Made by a program: the position numbers and the translations under genes. A stretch of 64,000 nt of DNA. Origin: Amoebidium appalachense. Lineage: Eukaryota > Ichthyosporea. Under the pieces are notes generated by a model. The model searched no databases and was not told where the DNA came from. It saw nothing but the letters and a program-made list of their open reading frames with translations. Positions 45,081 through 57,588 of this stretch are shown piece after piece; position 1 is the first letter of the stretch, and every line of letters begins with the position of its first letter. Where the stretch lies: contig CAVNZM010000004.1 of the NCBI GenBank assembly GCA_963693365.1, forward strand, positions 124,001-188,000, written 5' to 3'.

Positions 45081-47583
45081 ATGTCTGACCGTACCCTGAC
45101 CGTGTGGCTTTCTTCCCTGGGGGTGTTGGACGACTCAGACCAGCAGCCAGATACCCAGCTGCCCCCCCGCCTGCAAGATGGCATCGTTTTGTGTGAGGCC
45201 CTCAATGCGCTACAACCCAACGCCATACCTACAATATACCGTAATATATCTGCCAGGGGCGCAAAGAGGGAGAACTTGGAGAATTTTGTTAGAGAATGCC
45301 AGGCCCTGCTACCGCCAGAAACAAAGTTCTTTGAGCCAGCGGGATTTGCTGAGCAGGGGACACAGGGCGACCTAGTGATAGGGGTTGTCAGGGCGCTTAT
45401 GTTAGCAGCCAACCAGGAGGTAAATGGGCACGCGGAGGGTACAGGGGAGGATGACGAGGTGGGAGAGGAGAATGGGGGTTTTGACCTGGCACAGTTTGGA
45501 ACGGGCAGGCGAGCAATAGCGCTGTATGCATATGCAGGAACGAAGAGCGACGAGTTGAGCTTCTCGGAAGGGGCTATTATTGAACTAATAAGCACACCCG
45601 ATGAGGGTTGGTGGGAGGGAAGGATAGGTGACATGTTCGGGTGGTTCCCAACACCATACGTGCAGGAATTCGACGGCGAACCCCCAGTAGTAGAGGCAGA
45701 CAACGCAACAACGGCAGAAACGGGCACTGCAAAGCACGGCAATACGCGATTATCGGCCGACGAGGTAGACCCCGAACACAGGCAGCAGGTGATAAACGAA
45801 ATAGTCGAGTCGGAGTACAACTTTATTATGGAAGTCGAGTCGTTTTTGCGCAAATATGGCACGTCTTTCCGGGAGTTGCCTACCATTCCAGACAAAGCCA
45901 AAAAGGCGCTGTTTTCGAACCTGTTCCGAACGGTGCAGTTCCACAACCAGTTCTACGACCGCCTGGCCGAGGAGACGAAAGACCCCAACTACGGCCGCCT
46001 GTTCATCAGCAGCTTGCCGGGGTTCTATGCCCTCTACACGAAATACTTCACGGCCCACCCGTTGTGTGTGGATGTGTTTAAGCGGTACCGGAACGAGCCG
46101 TCGTTTGTGAAACTGTTCCAGGAGGAGGAGCAGAGAACACAGCAGCAGGGGCTGGCAGCCGTCATAGTGCCCATGATACTGAACCGACCCATCGAGAGGG
46201 TCAAAAAATACCCCGTCCTGCTCAAGGTGTGTGGTGCTTCGACCATATATGCTCCACTTTACCGTTCTCACACAGCACTGTGTTTGTGTGTGCCAGATCT
46301 ACACCTGCTTTCACTGGTGTCGTATGACACCCACACACACTTGAGCTCGCGCATACGCACCTGTCTCTGTTTTTCCTTCGGCCACAGCCCTTGATCTCCT
46401 TTCTGCCTCTTTTCTGTCCATCCTCCCCCCACTTCTTTTCGTGCCTCCACTCTCCCTCGAGGACTGTTTCTGCTTACTCTGCACACTCTCTGTTGATTTG
46501 TTTCTGCACGCCGCTCTATGTCCAGCACCGTGTTCTTTGATGCCGTTGCACTTCATCATGCTCCAAACAACCCCTCCCCACCCCCCTCTTCCGCCTCTTC
46601 CCCCCCCCCCCCCCCCCTCTCCCCCTTCATCCCCGGGGCCTCCATGCCCATCCTTTGCTTCCCTAGCCCCCTCCATCACCAAGCCGGCCTGCCTTGCTTC
46701 TCGGCGCTTCTTACCCGTATCAACCACTCTGAACACTGTCCCTCCCTTCTGTCCCCTTCTGCTTCCCCTCCCCCCCCCCCCCTCCCCCCAACACACACAC
46801 CCGACTCCACACACCCCACTTCAGCTCATCCCGACTTGGTGTTTTAGTCCCTCCGCTCCCTCACTCGTTCATCCAGTCACGTCACGTATTCACATTAACA
46901 TGAATGCATGAGACCAAGTACAGATACACAGCCCTGCCTTTTGCCTGTCCCGCAATCCGTGCCCTCCTGCACCCACAGTTCTCTGCTCTGCTAACTCCCA
47001 CATGGCTGCTCTAATCCCCTTAACGTGCCCCCACCCCACCCACCCCCTTCTGCATTCCTTTGCCTCCTTGCCACGTAGCACCTCGGCGTTATTGCTAGTC
47101 CATATCCCCCCTTTGCCCCCCAACCACCGTCCCCCACCCCTCTCCCGTCGCCTTTGCCTTGTCTGGCTCTCTCTGCCATTCTTCCCTCTTCCCTGCCTCC
47201 CTCCCCCCCCTCCCCCCCCCCCCCTCCCCCCCCCCCCCCCCCCCCTCCCTCCCCCCCTTCCACACACACACACACACACACACCAACACCCACCCCAGCC
47301 CCCCCAACACAACTACACACACACCACTACCGCCACATCCTCACCTTCCCGCTTGCTGGGGCCTCTGCAAGCACCAGTGCCTTCCTTTTCCTCTTCATAC
47401 AATCATCTCCTAGCCACAATATTGAGCCCTCCTCCCTCCCCCCCCCCCCCCCCCCCCCCCCTCCTCCTTCCCCCCCCATCCTCATCCTCTTCCTCCTTCC
47501 CCTTCTCCTCTGGTACGTAGGGCGCCTGCCTGGCACTTGCATGCTCTTCGGGCAAACAACACATAACCAACGTGCCCCCCCCT

Positions 47584-47624
<41 letters not shown>

Positions 47625-48968
47625 CCCTCCCCCCCCCCCCCACACACACACAGTGTTATTTTGCATACTCGGCCTTGTGTTGGCCATCGTAAATGCTCTA
47701 GTGATGGACTCCCCCCCCCCCCCCCCCACACATCTTCACCGTTTTGCTCACCTTGCTTGCATAAGCAACCCTGCTCGTCTTTGATCAAGACGGGTTGACC
47801 CACCCAAGTTCAGTTGATGCTGCTGTCTGAGTTGGAGCGTCGTATATACGCGGGCTAAGGGGTCGAAACTCAGACGCAATTGATGACTTGGGCCCTCCCT
47901 GAGGATGGGCTCTGCTTATGACGCATACTGTGCGCATGGCTGATGCTGCATACTTGAATGTTTGCCTTTGCATGTGTCCTGCATCATGCTTCTCATCGTC
48001 TATGCGTACTTCGTACTGTGTTCCGCATTCAAACCCCCCCCCCCCCCCCCCCCCGTTACGCGCACGCATGCACACACCGCTCTGTTGGCGACAGCTCCCT
48101 TGGAACCCATGCGGCATGTTACCCGCCGGCGTAACATAACTCGGACTATCGGTTCGGCTTTTTTCAAGTCCAAAGCAATGGGTGATAACATATTTCCGGC
48201 TGACATCCGGGGGCATAGCTTTCCGTTCGAAGACGATAAAGTTCTGCCCTAGTAAGCGTGTTACTACCCTGCGGCGTGGGTCAAATCTCATATTTTCCCC
48301 TCTGATTGCGAATTCTGCGGCCTTCGGGACTTAATTCTTTTCAGCTGGTGTAGTATGTTAGCCAGGGAAGTATCGACTTAGGTATCGACGATGGAGCTTC
48401 CTAGAAGCCCCGTCTCCTGAGTTCCTATCTATATTTTTCTTGCTTCTGCTTACTGCTGCAACTTTAACCCCCGGCCTTTCCCACTGCCCTTGCCTGCATA
48501 AGCAACCCTGCTCGTCTCTGATCAAGACGGGTGACCTACCCATGTTCAAGTGAAACAGTATCTGAGTTGGGTTTCGTTAACGAGGTGAATAGGTCGAAAC
48601 TCGGGTACTGTGGATGACGTGGGCCCCCCCTGAGGATGGGCTCTGCTTATTATGCATTTATGTATGTCTTGCATTCTGCATCGTGTTATCCGTTTGTTCT
48701 TGTGTACTTCGTACTTTTTGACGCATTCAAACCCCCCCCCCCCCCCCTCTCCCTCCCACCCTTTTTTCCCAGCCCTATTGCACATGTATGCTCAGTGTGG
48801 TAGCTTTTCATGCGAAAGATACCTCTCCCCCCTCCCCCCCTCCCTCCACCTTCCCCAAGAGGATGGGCTCGGCTGTTTATGCATACTTTTTATATATGGT
48901 TTGTGATCAGCATTCTGTTGTCGGTCATGAATGTGTACTTCATACACTATATGACCCATTCTAGCCCG

Positions 48969-48999
<31 letters not shown>

Positions 49000-49497
49000 T
49001 CTCCCCTTGTATCCCCATGTGGCCGTTGAGTCTAATGTGTGTTCTCTCCACTGTGATGTTTGTTTCTTTTCTTTTCTCTTACACCCACCTTTGATATTGT
49101 GTGCAACACCTTGGCCCCCACCTGATCCCAACCCAACCGTCCTTCTGTACCAGGGTCTGATGCACAGGCTCACACATACACATGATCACGTATGCCGTGG
49201 TATGCAACCCACATTGTCACCGAGCACATGCACACACGCCTGCCGTACTCGGCACACAGTACTCCTCCCTCCCCTCTCTGCCGCCCCAAAGCTGGGACCC
49301 TCATACACTGAGCCCTTTTTTATGGTGCATCGGTGCTGTAATCCACCTTAACCACATAGGAGTGCGCTTGAACTTTTGACAGCGTGCAGGCACACCCTAT
49401 TCTTCGGATATTCATTTCTGTACCTGCCTTTGCCCCCACTGGCAGCACAGATGTCATGCATTATCGCATACCTTGGGCACAGAGGAGTTTGCCCCCC

Positions 49498-49532
<35 letters not shown>

Positions 49533-50621
49533 ACCCACCACACACACACTAATATTGTGCTGCAGGAGCTTGCACGGCACACGCCGGACAGCCATGCCGA
49601 CAAGGCGGCGCTGCTGCAGGCCGTGGGGGAGTACACGCGCATGGTGGGGGCAGTGGACAACATGCGGCGGCTCAAGGACTTTGAGCGCACCCTGGCTGGG
49701 GCCGAGCTGGAGGGTTTGACCCAGGCACAGCTGCTGGGCCTGGGGGACCTGGAGTACTACACCACTGTGCTGGCTAGGGGCAGGGACGGCAGCCTCAAGG
49801 AGCGGGTGCTGTGCCTCTACAGAGACGCCCTACTGGTCTTCAACCGCACCCTGCGCTCGGGCCAGCGCGCCGTGTTCCGGCTCAAGGACAAGTACGGGCT
49901 GGGGGGGCTGGTGGTGTCTTTGGTGGAGGACAGCGAGGAGGGGGAGCACGTGTTCAGCATGGGCACGGACAAGAAGACCCTGCTGCTGGCCCTGGCCCAC
50001 TCGGCAGCTGACAGGGACGAGGCCATCAGCGCCCTGCAGCTGGCCACAGAGCAGGCCGGCCGGCAGGCGGGGGCGGGCAAGAAGAGCCTCACGCAGCGCA
50101 TCAACCAGACCCTGGACCGCACCCTGGACTACCTGACCAAGCAGGGCCCAGACCAGAGCCCCACGCCCCGGCACAAGCCACCGCCCATCCAGCGCAGCCA
50201 CAGCAGCAGCGACCAGCACCAGGGCCCCATGCAGAGCCCCAGTGCCCCGGCCCTGCACCCCGTGCCCTCGATGCAGCGCCGCAGCCGCTCCATCGACACC
50301 AGCGCCCAGGACCCCACGGCCTCACACAGGCCCAGCGACAGCACAGACAAGACTCTGGCCCCGGCACAGCCCCCGGCCCGGCCAGCAAGTGGGGGTGGGC
50401 CAGCAGCCACACTGTGCACAGACAGCAAGCCGGCCGTGTTTACACCGTCAAAGGGGCTGGACGAGGGCAGTGAGCTGGCCAAGATGTTCGGTGTGGTCAG
50501 TGATCTGCAGCGGCAGATCAAGACCCTCAAGGCAGACTTGGACGACACTAGGGCACGACTGGACGAGGAGCAGAGGGCACGCAGGGCACTGGAGGAGTGG
50601 ATTCACACCCGCCTCAAGTAG
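45081..50621 (+). CDS. Rho guanine nucleotide exchange factor, betaPIX/Cool (ARHGEF7) type
   Basis: Two exons, 45081-46226 and 49566-50621 (733 residues), joined AAG|GTGTGTG ... CTGCAG|GAG in phase 0. Order: calponin-homology domain (about 1-110), SH3 (about 143-197: ALYAYAG, WWEGRIG, GWFPTPYV), DH/RhoGEF (about 233-430, the junction completing YPVLLKELARHT), PH (about 455-570), a Pro/Ser/Gln-rich linker, and a C-terminal coiled coil (about 680-730) ending HTRLK. CH-SH3-DH-PH plus C-terminal coiled coil is the betaPIX layout (GEF for Rac/Cdc42, partner of PAK through SH3 and of GIT through the C-terminus). There is no PDZ-ligand end like vertebrate betaPIX. ATG 45081 was chosen because it opens the CH domain. 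The 3.3-kb intron holds three copies of the dispersed repeat. Exon 2 is much more GC-rich than exon 1. Confidence 0.95.
47751..48035 (+). repeat. Dispersed poly-C-ended repeat, copy 1
   Basis: About 285 bp, from CTTGCTTGCATAAGCAACC to ATTCAAA followed by poly-C. It shares the block order of copies 2 and 3 but is diverged. It can fold: TTGCTT/AAGCAA, CGTCTT/AAGACG, and GTCTGAGTT (47823-47831) with AACTCAGAC (47865-47873) enclosing GCGT/ACGC. Confidence 0.85.
48434..48740 (+). repeat. Dispersed poly-C-ended repeat, copy 2
   Basis: About 300 bp, nearly identical over its whole length to the inverted copy at 61820-62123. Stem bases 48556-48568 pair with 48598-48610 (13 pairs, two of them G-U). 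GGTCGAAACTC (48592-48602) resembles a Pol III B box, so a SINE-like origin is possible. It ends in poly-C, not poly-A. Confidence 0.9.
48850..48964 (+). repeat. Dispersed poly-C-ended repeat, partial 3' copy
   Basis: It starts at GAGGATGGGCTCGGCT and runs to the poly-C at 48967. It corresponds to the last third of copies 1 and 2, diverged. Confidence 0.75.
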
Positions 50622-50730
50622 CCTTTATTCTTTGTTGTAAACACATTCGTGCCTAACACGTTACTTGCATACGTGCATACATATGAGGTGCGTTGGCTGG
50701 GTCAGGTCCACATGGACGTTGCATGGCCAA
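50622..50730. terminator. Convergent 3' ends of the betaPIX and UBC genes
   Basis: Only 109 bp separate the two stop codons. TTTATT at about 50625 is AATAAA on the minus strand, a likely polyadenylation signal of the UBC gene about 100 nt past its stop. Its 3' UTR would therefore reach the betaPIX stop, and the two transcripts probably overlap tail to tail. No clear AATAAA for betaPIX was seen. Confidence 0.5.
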
Positions 50731-50821
50731 TTACAGTGACGCCAGCACGGCATCCAGCTCTTTGGCGGTGTCTGGGGGCCAAAACGCATGAGTCACACTG
50801 CCCACCCACACCACCCCACCC

Positions 50822-50867
<46 letters not shown>

Positions 50868-51400
50868 CATGCACGCACCCCGTATGGCCTTAGTTGTGCA
50901 GCCCTTGACAACCATGTCTGCGCCCTGCTTTGCTCTGCCCTTGATGTCAGCTGGCAGGGTGGCCAGCCACTCATTCAGGCGGCTGCGGATGTGTGCAGCC
51001 TTGAGGGCAAAGTGCTGCCTGGCCACCTCCCCAAACACCTGCCCCTCAGCGTCAGCATGCAGGCCCATAGTGCCCAGCCCTGGTGTGCATGCACATGTGT
51101 GGGCTGTGGCAGGGAGACACGGGGGGGGGGGGGGGGGGGGGGGGGGGGCATACACTGGGGGGGTTCTTGATGTGGTCCAGCATGGCGTAGCGCATGGTGG
51201 CATAGCGCACGGCCTGGCTGTAGCCCCGGGCCTCCTCGCTGTGCCCGTGGTGCTCAAAGCCCTGCAGCCCACCATGCACACGTCAACTGCGTGTGTGGGT
51301 GTGTGAAGTGTGTGTGCATGTGTGATCATGCTTTGTGTAAAACTTTATCTTTGATTTTTTTGGGTGGAACCGTGGTGGTGGTGGTTGCTGGTGGGGTGGT

Positions 51401-51492
<92 letters not shown>

Positions 51493-52155
51493 GGGGGGGA
51501 GGGCACTGGGTGGCGCAAATAAGCGAAGTGTGAGCCCTTTTATGCGTTTCTATGCAGGTGCGCTAGCATGCAACCGTAGCAGAATGAGTAGAATGGTGCC
51601 ATGGTTGGACCCAACACCCAACCACATATGGGGGAAGCACACGAAAAGGGCCGTGCCCTATACACCGCTTAGCAGCCCTTCGAACTGTGTACTGCATTCG
51701 TTCACTGATAAAAGCAAGCTAGACGAACCTACGTTCATGTTAGTGTCCCTAAGACAAATAAGTGTGGGTGGGACGGGGTGCGGGGTGGTGGGTGGGGGGA
51801 TGGGGTGGGGGTTCACGTACAGGCTCGTTTGAGTAGGGCTGGTCGACCATGATGAGACTCTGGATGGAGATCAGCACCTGCAGCAGTGTAGACGTGCCTG
51901 CACTCCAGCCTGTGTGTGTGTGTGTGTGTGTTTGTGTTTGTGTGTGTGTCCGGGGGGGGAAGGGGGGGGGGGGGTTGGTTAGAGAAGTACGAATGGGCAA
52001 ACCCTGTAAGTTGGACGGTTGTAGTGTGTGCGCGCGAAAAGAGGGAATGGGGTGAGGTTCACAAAGGTTAATCGAGAGCTGAGAGGCACCAAGATGTTCC
52101 GTTGGCACAGTGAATGTGCAGCCAGGTTTGCAGAGCTGATGCGTCACCGTTTGTA

Positions 52156-52189
<34 letters not shown>

Positions 52190-53110
52190 CGTGTGTGTGC
52201 GTGTGTGGGTTTAGGGTGGGGGGAGGGGGGGGCGGATTGGGGGTGGGGAGGGGGAGAGGGGGGGGGGGGGGGGGGGGGAGGGCAGGGGAGGAAGATGGGG
52301 GCCGGGGAGGTGGGGTACGGACCTGGGCCGCTCCAAGTGCCTAGCAGAGACAGGCAGACCTTGCCACAGTTGTCTGCAAGACAAGGGGTCAGCGTGGAAC
52401 CACATGGCCACAGGGGCCAATATCACGTGTGGGTGCATGCATGTGCGTGTGTGGATTTCCTTAGCATTTCCTGTTGTATCTCGGTTTAGATGTGTGTGTG
52501 CGGGCCTCTATGGTGTTTGAGGAAACCATACGGGTAGGCACCCATGGGGGAAGGGGGGCGAGGGGGGGGGTTGGGGGGGGATGTTCGCAGCTACTGATGT
52601 GAGCCCGTGTGTGTATTTAGGAGGCAATGTGCATCAGCGGGGCATGCATGCATGAACCCGTCCAGGACATCAGCACAGCATGTGTGCACACATCTCATGA
52701 GCCACCGTGGTGTCTTGTGGCCACTTACACAGGTTGGGGTTGAACCGCACGGCCCCTCTGCCCCTGTGGCCGCACCGTGTCAGCAGGCCATATAAGGCAA
52801 GGGCAGCATGCAGGGGGCACCCACGTGGTGACCAGGCTCACGTGGGGGGGCACATTGGGGTAGCTGGCCGGCAGGTGGATGTCGAACTCAAACAGCCCAT
52901 CCTCGTATGGCGTGTCCGGTGGACCCACCACTAGTGCCTGCATCCCAATATGTATGGTCGGTGCAATGCTCACAATTGCTAAAGAAGTGTACAAGCGCAC
53001 AAATGTACATCACACTCAGCACACGCACATCGATACACATGCACCCACTCGCACACGTACTTGACCCCACCCACCCCCACACGCACGCCCACACAATATT
53101 CTGATATCAG

Positions 53111-53160
<50 letters not shown>

Positions 53161-53223
53161 TTCACCCACTGACACACACACACACACGTACGCGAGCGCG
53201 AACACATGCACACACGCGCACGT

Positions 53224-53261
<38 letters not shown>

Positions 53262-56200
53262 AAAGACACACATACACACACAGATTCGCACATACACACA
53301 CACATACACGCACCCACACCTAAAGACACACACACACACACAGATTCGCACACACACACACATACACACACATACACACACACATACACGCACCCACACC
53401 CAACGACACACACACACACAGATTCGCACACACACACACACACACACACACAGATTCGCACACACACACACACACACACACACACCCACACCCAAAAACA
53501 CACACACGCAGATTCGCACACACAAGCACACACACATGCCTTACTCAACAATCCACAAAGAGCACACATTACCTGCTCGCACAAGTCCTCCCCACACATC
53601 CACACAGACGTCCATTCACACTGACATACACACACGATGACATGCACTTACTCGCACACACACGCACTTACACATGAGCATATGCGCACGTGCAATCACC
53701 CATCCATGCACACACTTTCAGATTCATACAAGTACACGCCAACCAACTCACGCATACACACACAAAACATGCCGCACAGTTCAACACATGCACACACATG
53801 CACACACGGGCAGTCACCTTCAGCACGTCCATGCGTGACTCGTCGACCCTCACAAAGATCGTTGAGTCGTAGGCCAGCGGCAGGCTGGTGGCCAGGGACG
53901 ATACCTCCTTGCTCACCCTGCATGGTGCATTAGTGCCCCGCTCAAACCACACACACCCCTCACACCATGCAAACCACAGACAAACCTTACATCCATGCAA
54001 ATCACACACACCCCTACTGTGCCCATCTAAACCACACAACACTTGACCCCCAACCCGCACATGTAACCAAGCCACACATACCTGATGAGCAGGCCGGAAG
54101 GCGTGTCTTTGCTCAGCTCTGTAGGGAAGCTGTCAGCATACGACTTCCATGGGCACTTCTGTGCGCACCCTCTCCCCTGCATTATGCAGGCCGAAGCAAA
54201 CCCTGCAGCACGGTGTGCATGCTGGTGCGGTGCATGGGTGCGCATGTCTGGCACGTGCATGCATGGGCATACCCTTGTGGTAGGTGTACTGGCCACTGCA
54301 GATGTCAGCCTGCTCCAGCCTCTTGTCCCTCATGGCCTCACAGTAGCGCCGTGCTGCTGCTTCCTCCCCGTCCCCCTCCCCCTCACTGCCCTCACTCTCC
54401 TCCCCCTCCACATCCCTGCCCCGCTTGTGGATGCCTGGTCCACATGTGCCCCGTCAGCAAGATCCAGCACACCTGCAGCGCTGACATGCCACGTGGCACC
54501 ATATAGCCACACAGTATCCTCCTCCCCCTTCTCCCCTGCACCCTTCCCACACACAAGCGGAAAAAAAGGTGCAGAGGAAAAAAAAGTAAGGAAAAGAGCA
54601 GAAGGGGAAGACTTCCACACACACACGTAGTAGAAGCCATGGCAGCCCCATGCAACACATGCCATGGCGCAATGTGCACACACCTATGCCGAGCAGGGGT
54701 GCATTTTCAGCCAGGGCGCAGACCATGTCGTGTGTCTCACTGATCTCCAGCCCCATGGCCAGCGCACACGTGGCCGTCTCGTCCTCCACGTGGCTGAGCT
54801 GCAGCAGGCAGTGAGTCGTGGCCCTGTGGGAGTGTGCCCATGCAACAAACGTGGGGTGCGGTGGGGCGGGGTGGTGGTGAGGGGAGGGGAGGGGGAGGGG
54901 GGAGGGGGGGGGGGGGGGGTATTAATTACCTGACCACCTGTGAGGAACTTTGCCTGCATGTGCAGGTCACGCAGACACTGTAGAATGCTGCGGCTGGGCC
55001 CCTCCTCGTCCTCACCCACCTCTGCACTCGCACACGTCAGCACGTGCTGCAGTGTCACGGTGTGCTGGCTGAGCCACCACGCATGCACATGGTGGCCACC
55101 AAGGGAGGGCATGTGCTCACCTGTGACTATGATGTAGGCCTGGGCCCCACACACGTCAGCCAGGTCAGCAAGCGTCAGCACCCTGCCTCCCACCCAATAC
55201 CTACCAGGTCGGGGTGTGCAGCCAGCCGCTTGGTCAGCAGCAGCCCCTGCAGGTACAGCCCGTCCCGTGTGGCTGCATGCACAGGTCAGCAAATTGTCTG
55301 CACAAAACATGCAGACACCATACATGCAGCCACCATACATGCAGCCACCATGCATCCAGCCACCATACATCCAGCCACCATGCACCCACACATCAACCAT
55401 ACATCCAGCCACCATGCACCCACACATCAACCATACATCCAGCCACCATGCACCCACACATCAACCATACATCCAGCCACCATGCACCCACACATCAACC
55501 ATACATCCAGCCACCATGCACCCACACATCAACCATACATCCAGCCACCATGCACCCATACAGCCACCATGCACCCATACAGCCACCATGCACCCACACA
55601 GCCACCATGCACCCACAGAGCCACCATGCACCCATACAGCCACCATGCACCCACACAGCCACCATGCACCCATACAGCCACCATGCACCCATACAGCCAC
55701 CATGCACGCATCCAGCCACCATGCACCCACACATCCACATGCCCTTACCTATGTCCATGATGGCGTCATTTGTGAACAGTGTGGCCAGCACCTGCTGCAG
55801 GGTTGCCGCCTGGCGGTGGAACACGGGCAGCCACACAAAGTCCGTGGCCTGCATGCTGCCCTCGTTGTCCCTGCACCACACCCAGCCGTAAGTTGGCTTT
55901 CAGAACACCCTAAAATGAAAAAGGGGAGCGTGGGGCGGATGTAGGGCACGAAGGGAAAAGGAATGGGGGTGAGGGAGAGCAGGGCAGGACGTACAGGAAT
56001 GCAGGGATGGCCTGGCACACGGCCCTGAGTGCTTCAGTCAGGGTGGCATCACGTTGCTGCTGCTGTTGCTGTGGCCACGAGTCAGCTGGGATCCTGCAGC
56101 ACCTGCATTGCTGCAGAACACAACCCCCCCCACCCCCCCCCCTCTCTCGCCCCCCCCCTCTCTCTCGGCTTACACCCCCCCCCTGCCCATTCTCCCCCCC

Positions 56201-56401
56201 CCATATATATATGTATATCTTTTCTTTACACCCACGCAAACACGCACCCGTCCACTTATGGACGCACACATGCCCACACGATGCATGCATGCATGCATAC
56301 ACGCATGTGCGGACACACACAAGCCCACGTCGACGCTCACGCCCATGCTAACGCACAGGCACAGGCACAGGCACAGGCACACACACACACACACAGACAC
56401 A

Positions 56402-56466
<65 letters not shown>

Positions 56467-57550
56467 GCACCTTGATGGAGTCCAGCACCTTCTGGTTGAT
56501 CTTGTCGTTAGCCTGCCCGCCATAACCCGTGCCCCTGCCCTTGCTCTTGCTGCTCTTCTTGCGTCCCCGCACCTTGGCCTGCCCCCCCAACCATCAGCAC
56601 CCTGTCCCCCCCCCCCCCTCCCCTGTATGCACGCACCACCACGTCATCCATCTGGCCCCAGGCCTCCACCAGCTGGTCCAGTGCATCCACAGCCTGAAGG
56701 GTGGCCTGACGCTGGCAGCACACCTGTGGGGGTATTTGGGGGGGGGGGGGGGGGGAGGAGGAGAGGTGTCGGCCATCGGTGTTGTTGCTTGGTGTACCGG
56801 ACAGAACAAGCTGAAGAGAGTGCCGAGTGCAGGCAAGAAAGCAAAATGGAGAGAATGAGGGGGAGGAGAGCCACCATGGAGGGGGGAGAAGGGGGGGGGT
56901 GGTTGTGGACACTGCAGGGCACACATCCACAGCAAGAAGCATGCATGCAGCAGCACGGGGCCGTTACCTGGCCACGGTCTATGGGCAAGGTGCAGGCCGG
57001 GCAGTATGTGGTGCCGCACTTGCCACACCGCACCTGCTGGGCACCCTGCCACCGGGGTCCTGCCCCCCCACGGCCCTTGCTCCCTCTGCATGTCCCATTA
57101 GCAGCTGCCACAGCCAACCACGGTGCCCTCCCCCCCCCCCCGAGGGACCCCCACAGCCTTGGGCACACCTCGGGCAGCCCACCTGCATGCCGGGCACAAT
57201 GGGGGCTGTGCCCTGAGGGCGGCATCTATCCAGGCCACCACGTGGCCCAGCAGCTCTGATGATTGGCTGCTGCCCAGCCCCTCAGCTATGTCCCGCCACC
57301 TTAGCCCCTGCCATACATGGTTAGCCATGCGTGTGTTTAAATGGTATTGCACAGGGACACACCCACCTGGCCACAGCCCTCCACGGGGCAGCCAGGACAC
57401 AGGGCCGCCAGATTGTAGTCCTCCTTGCCCCTGCACATCACCTCGTCAGCATAGGCTATGCCTGCTACATTTTATGATTATTATCATACTGCCTTGATTT
57501 ATACCCTGTCATTTTTTATTTCATTAATTTCTTTTGGTTGGTGGTGAGGG

Positions 57551-57588
<38 letters not shown>

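Noticed and set aside
48556-48610. Hammerhead ribozyme or tRNA in the dispersed repeat
   Set aside because: GAAAC is present but the CUGANGA core is missing, and the helices do not fit a cloverleaf. No tRNA, rRNA or known ncRNA could be recognised anywhere in the window.
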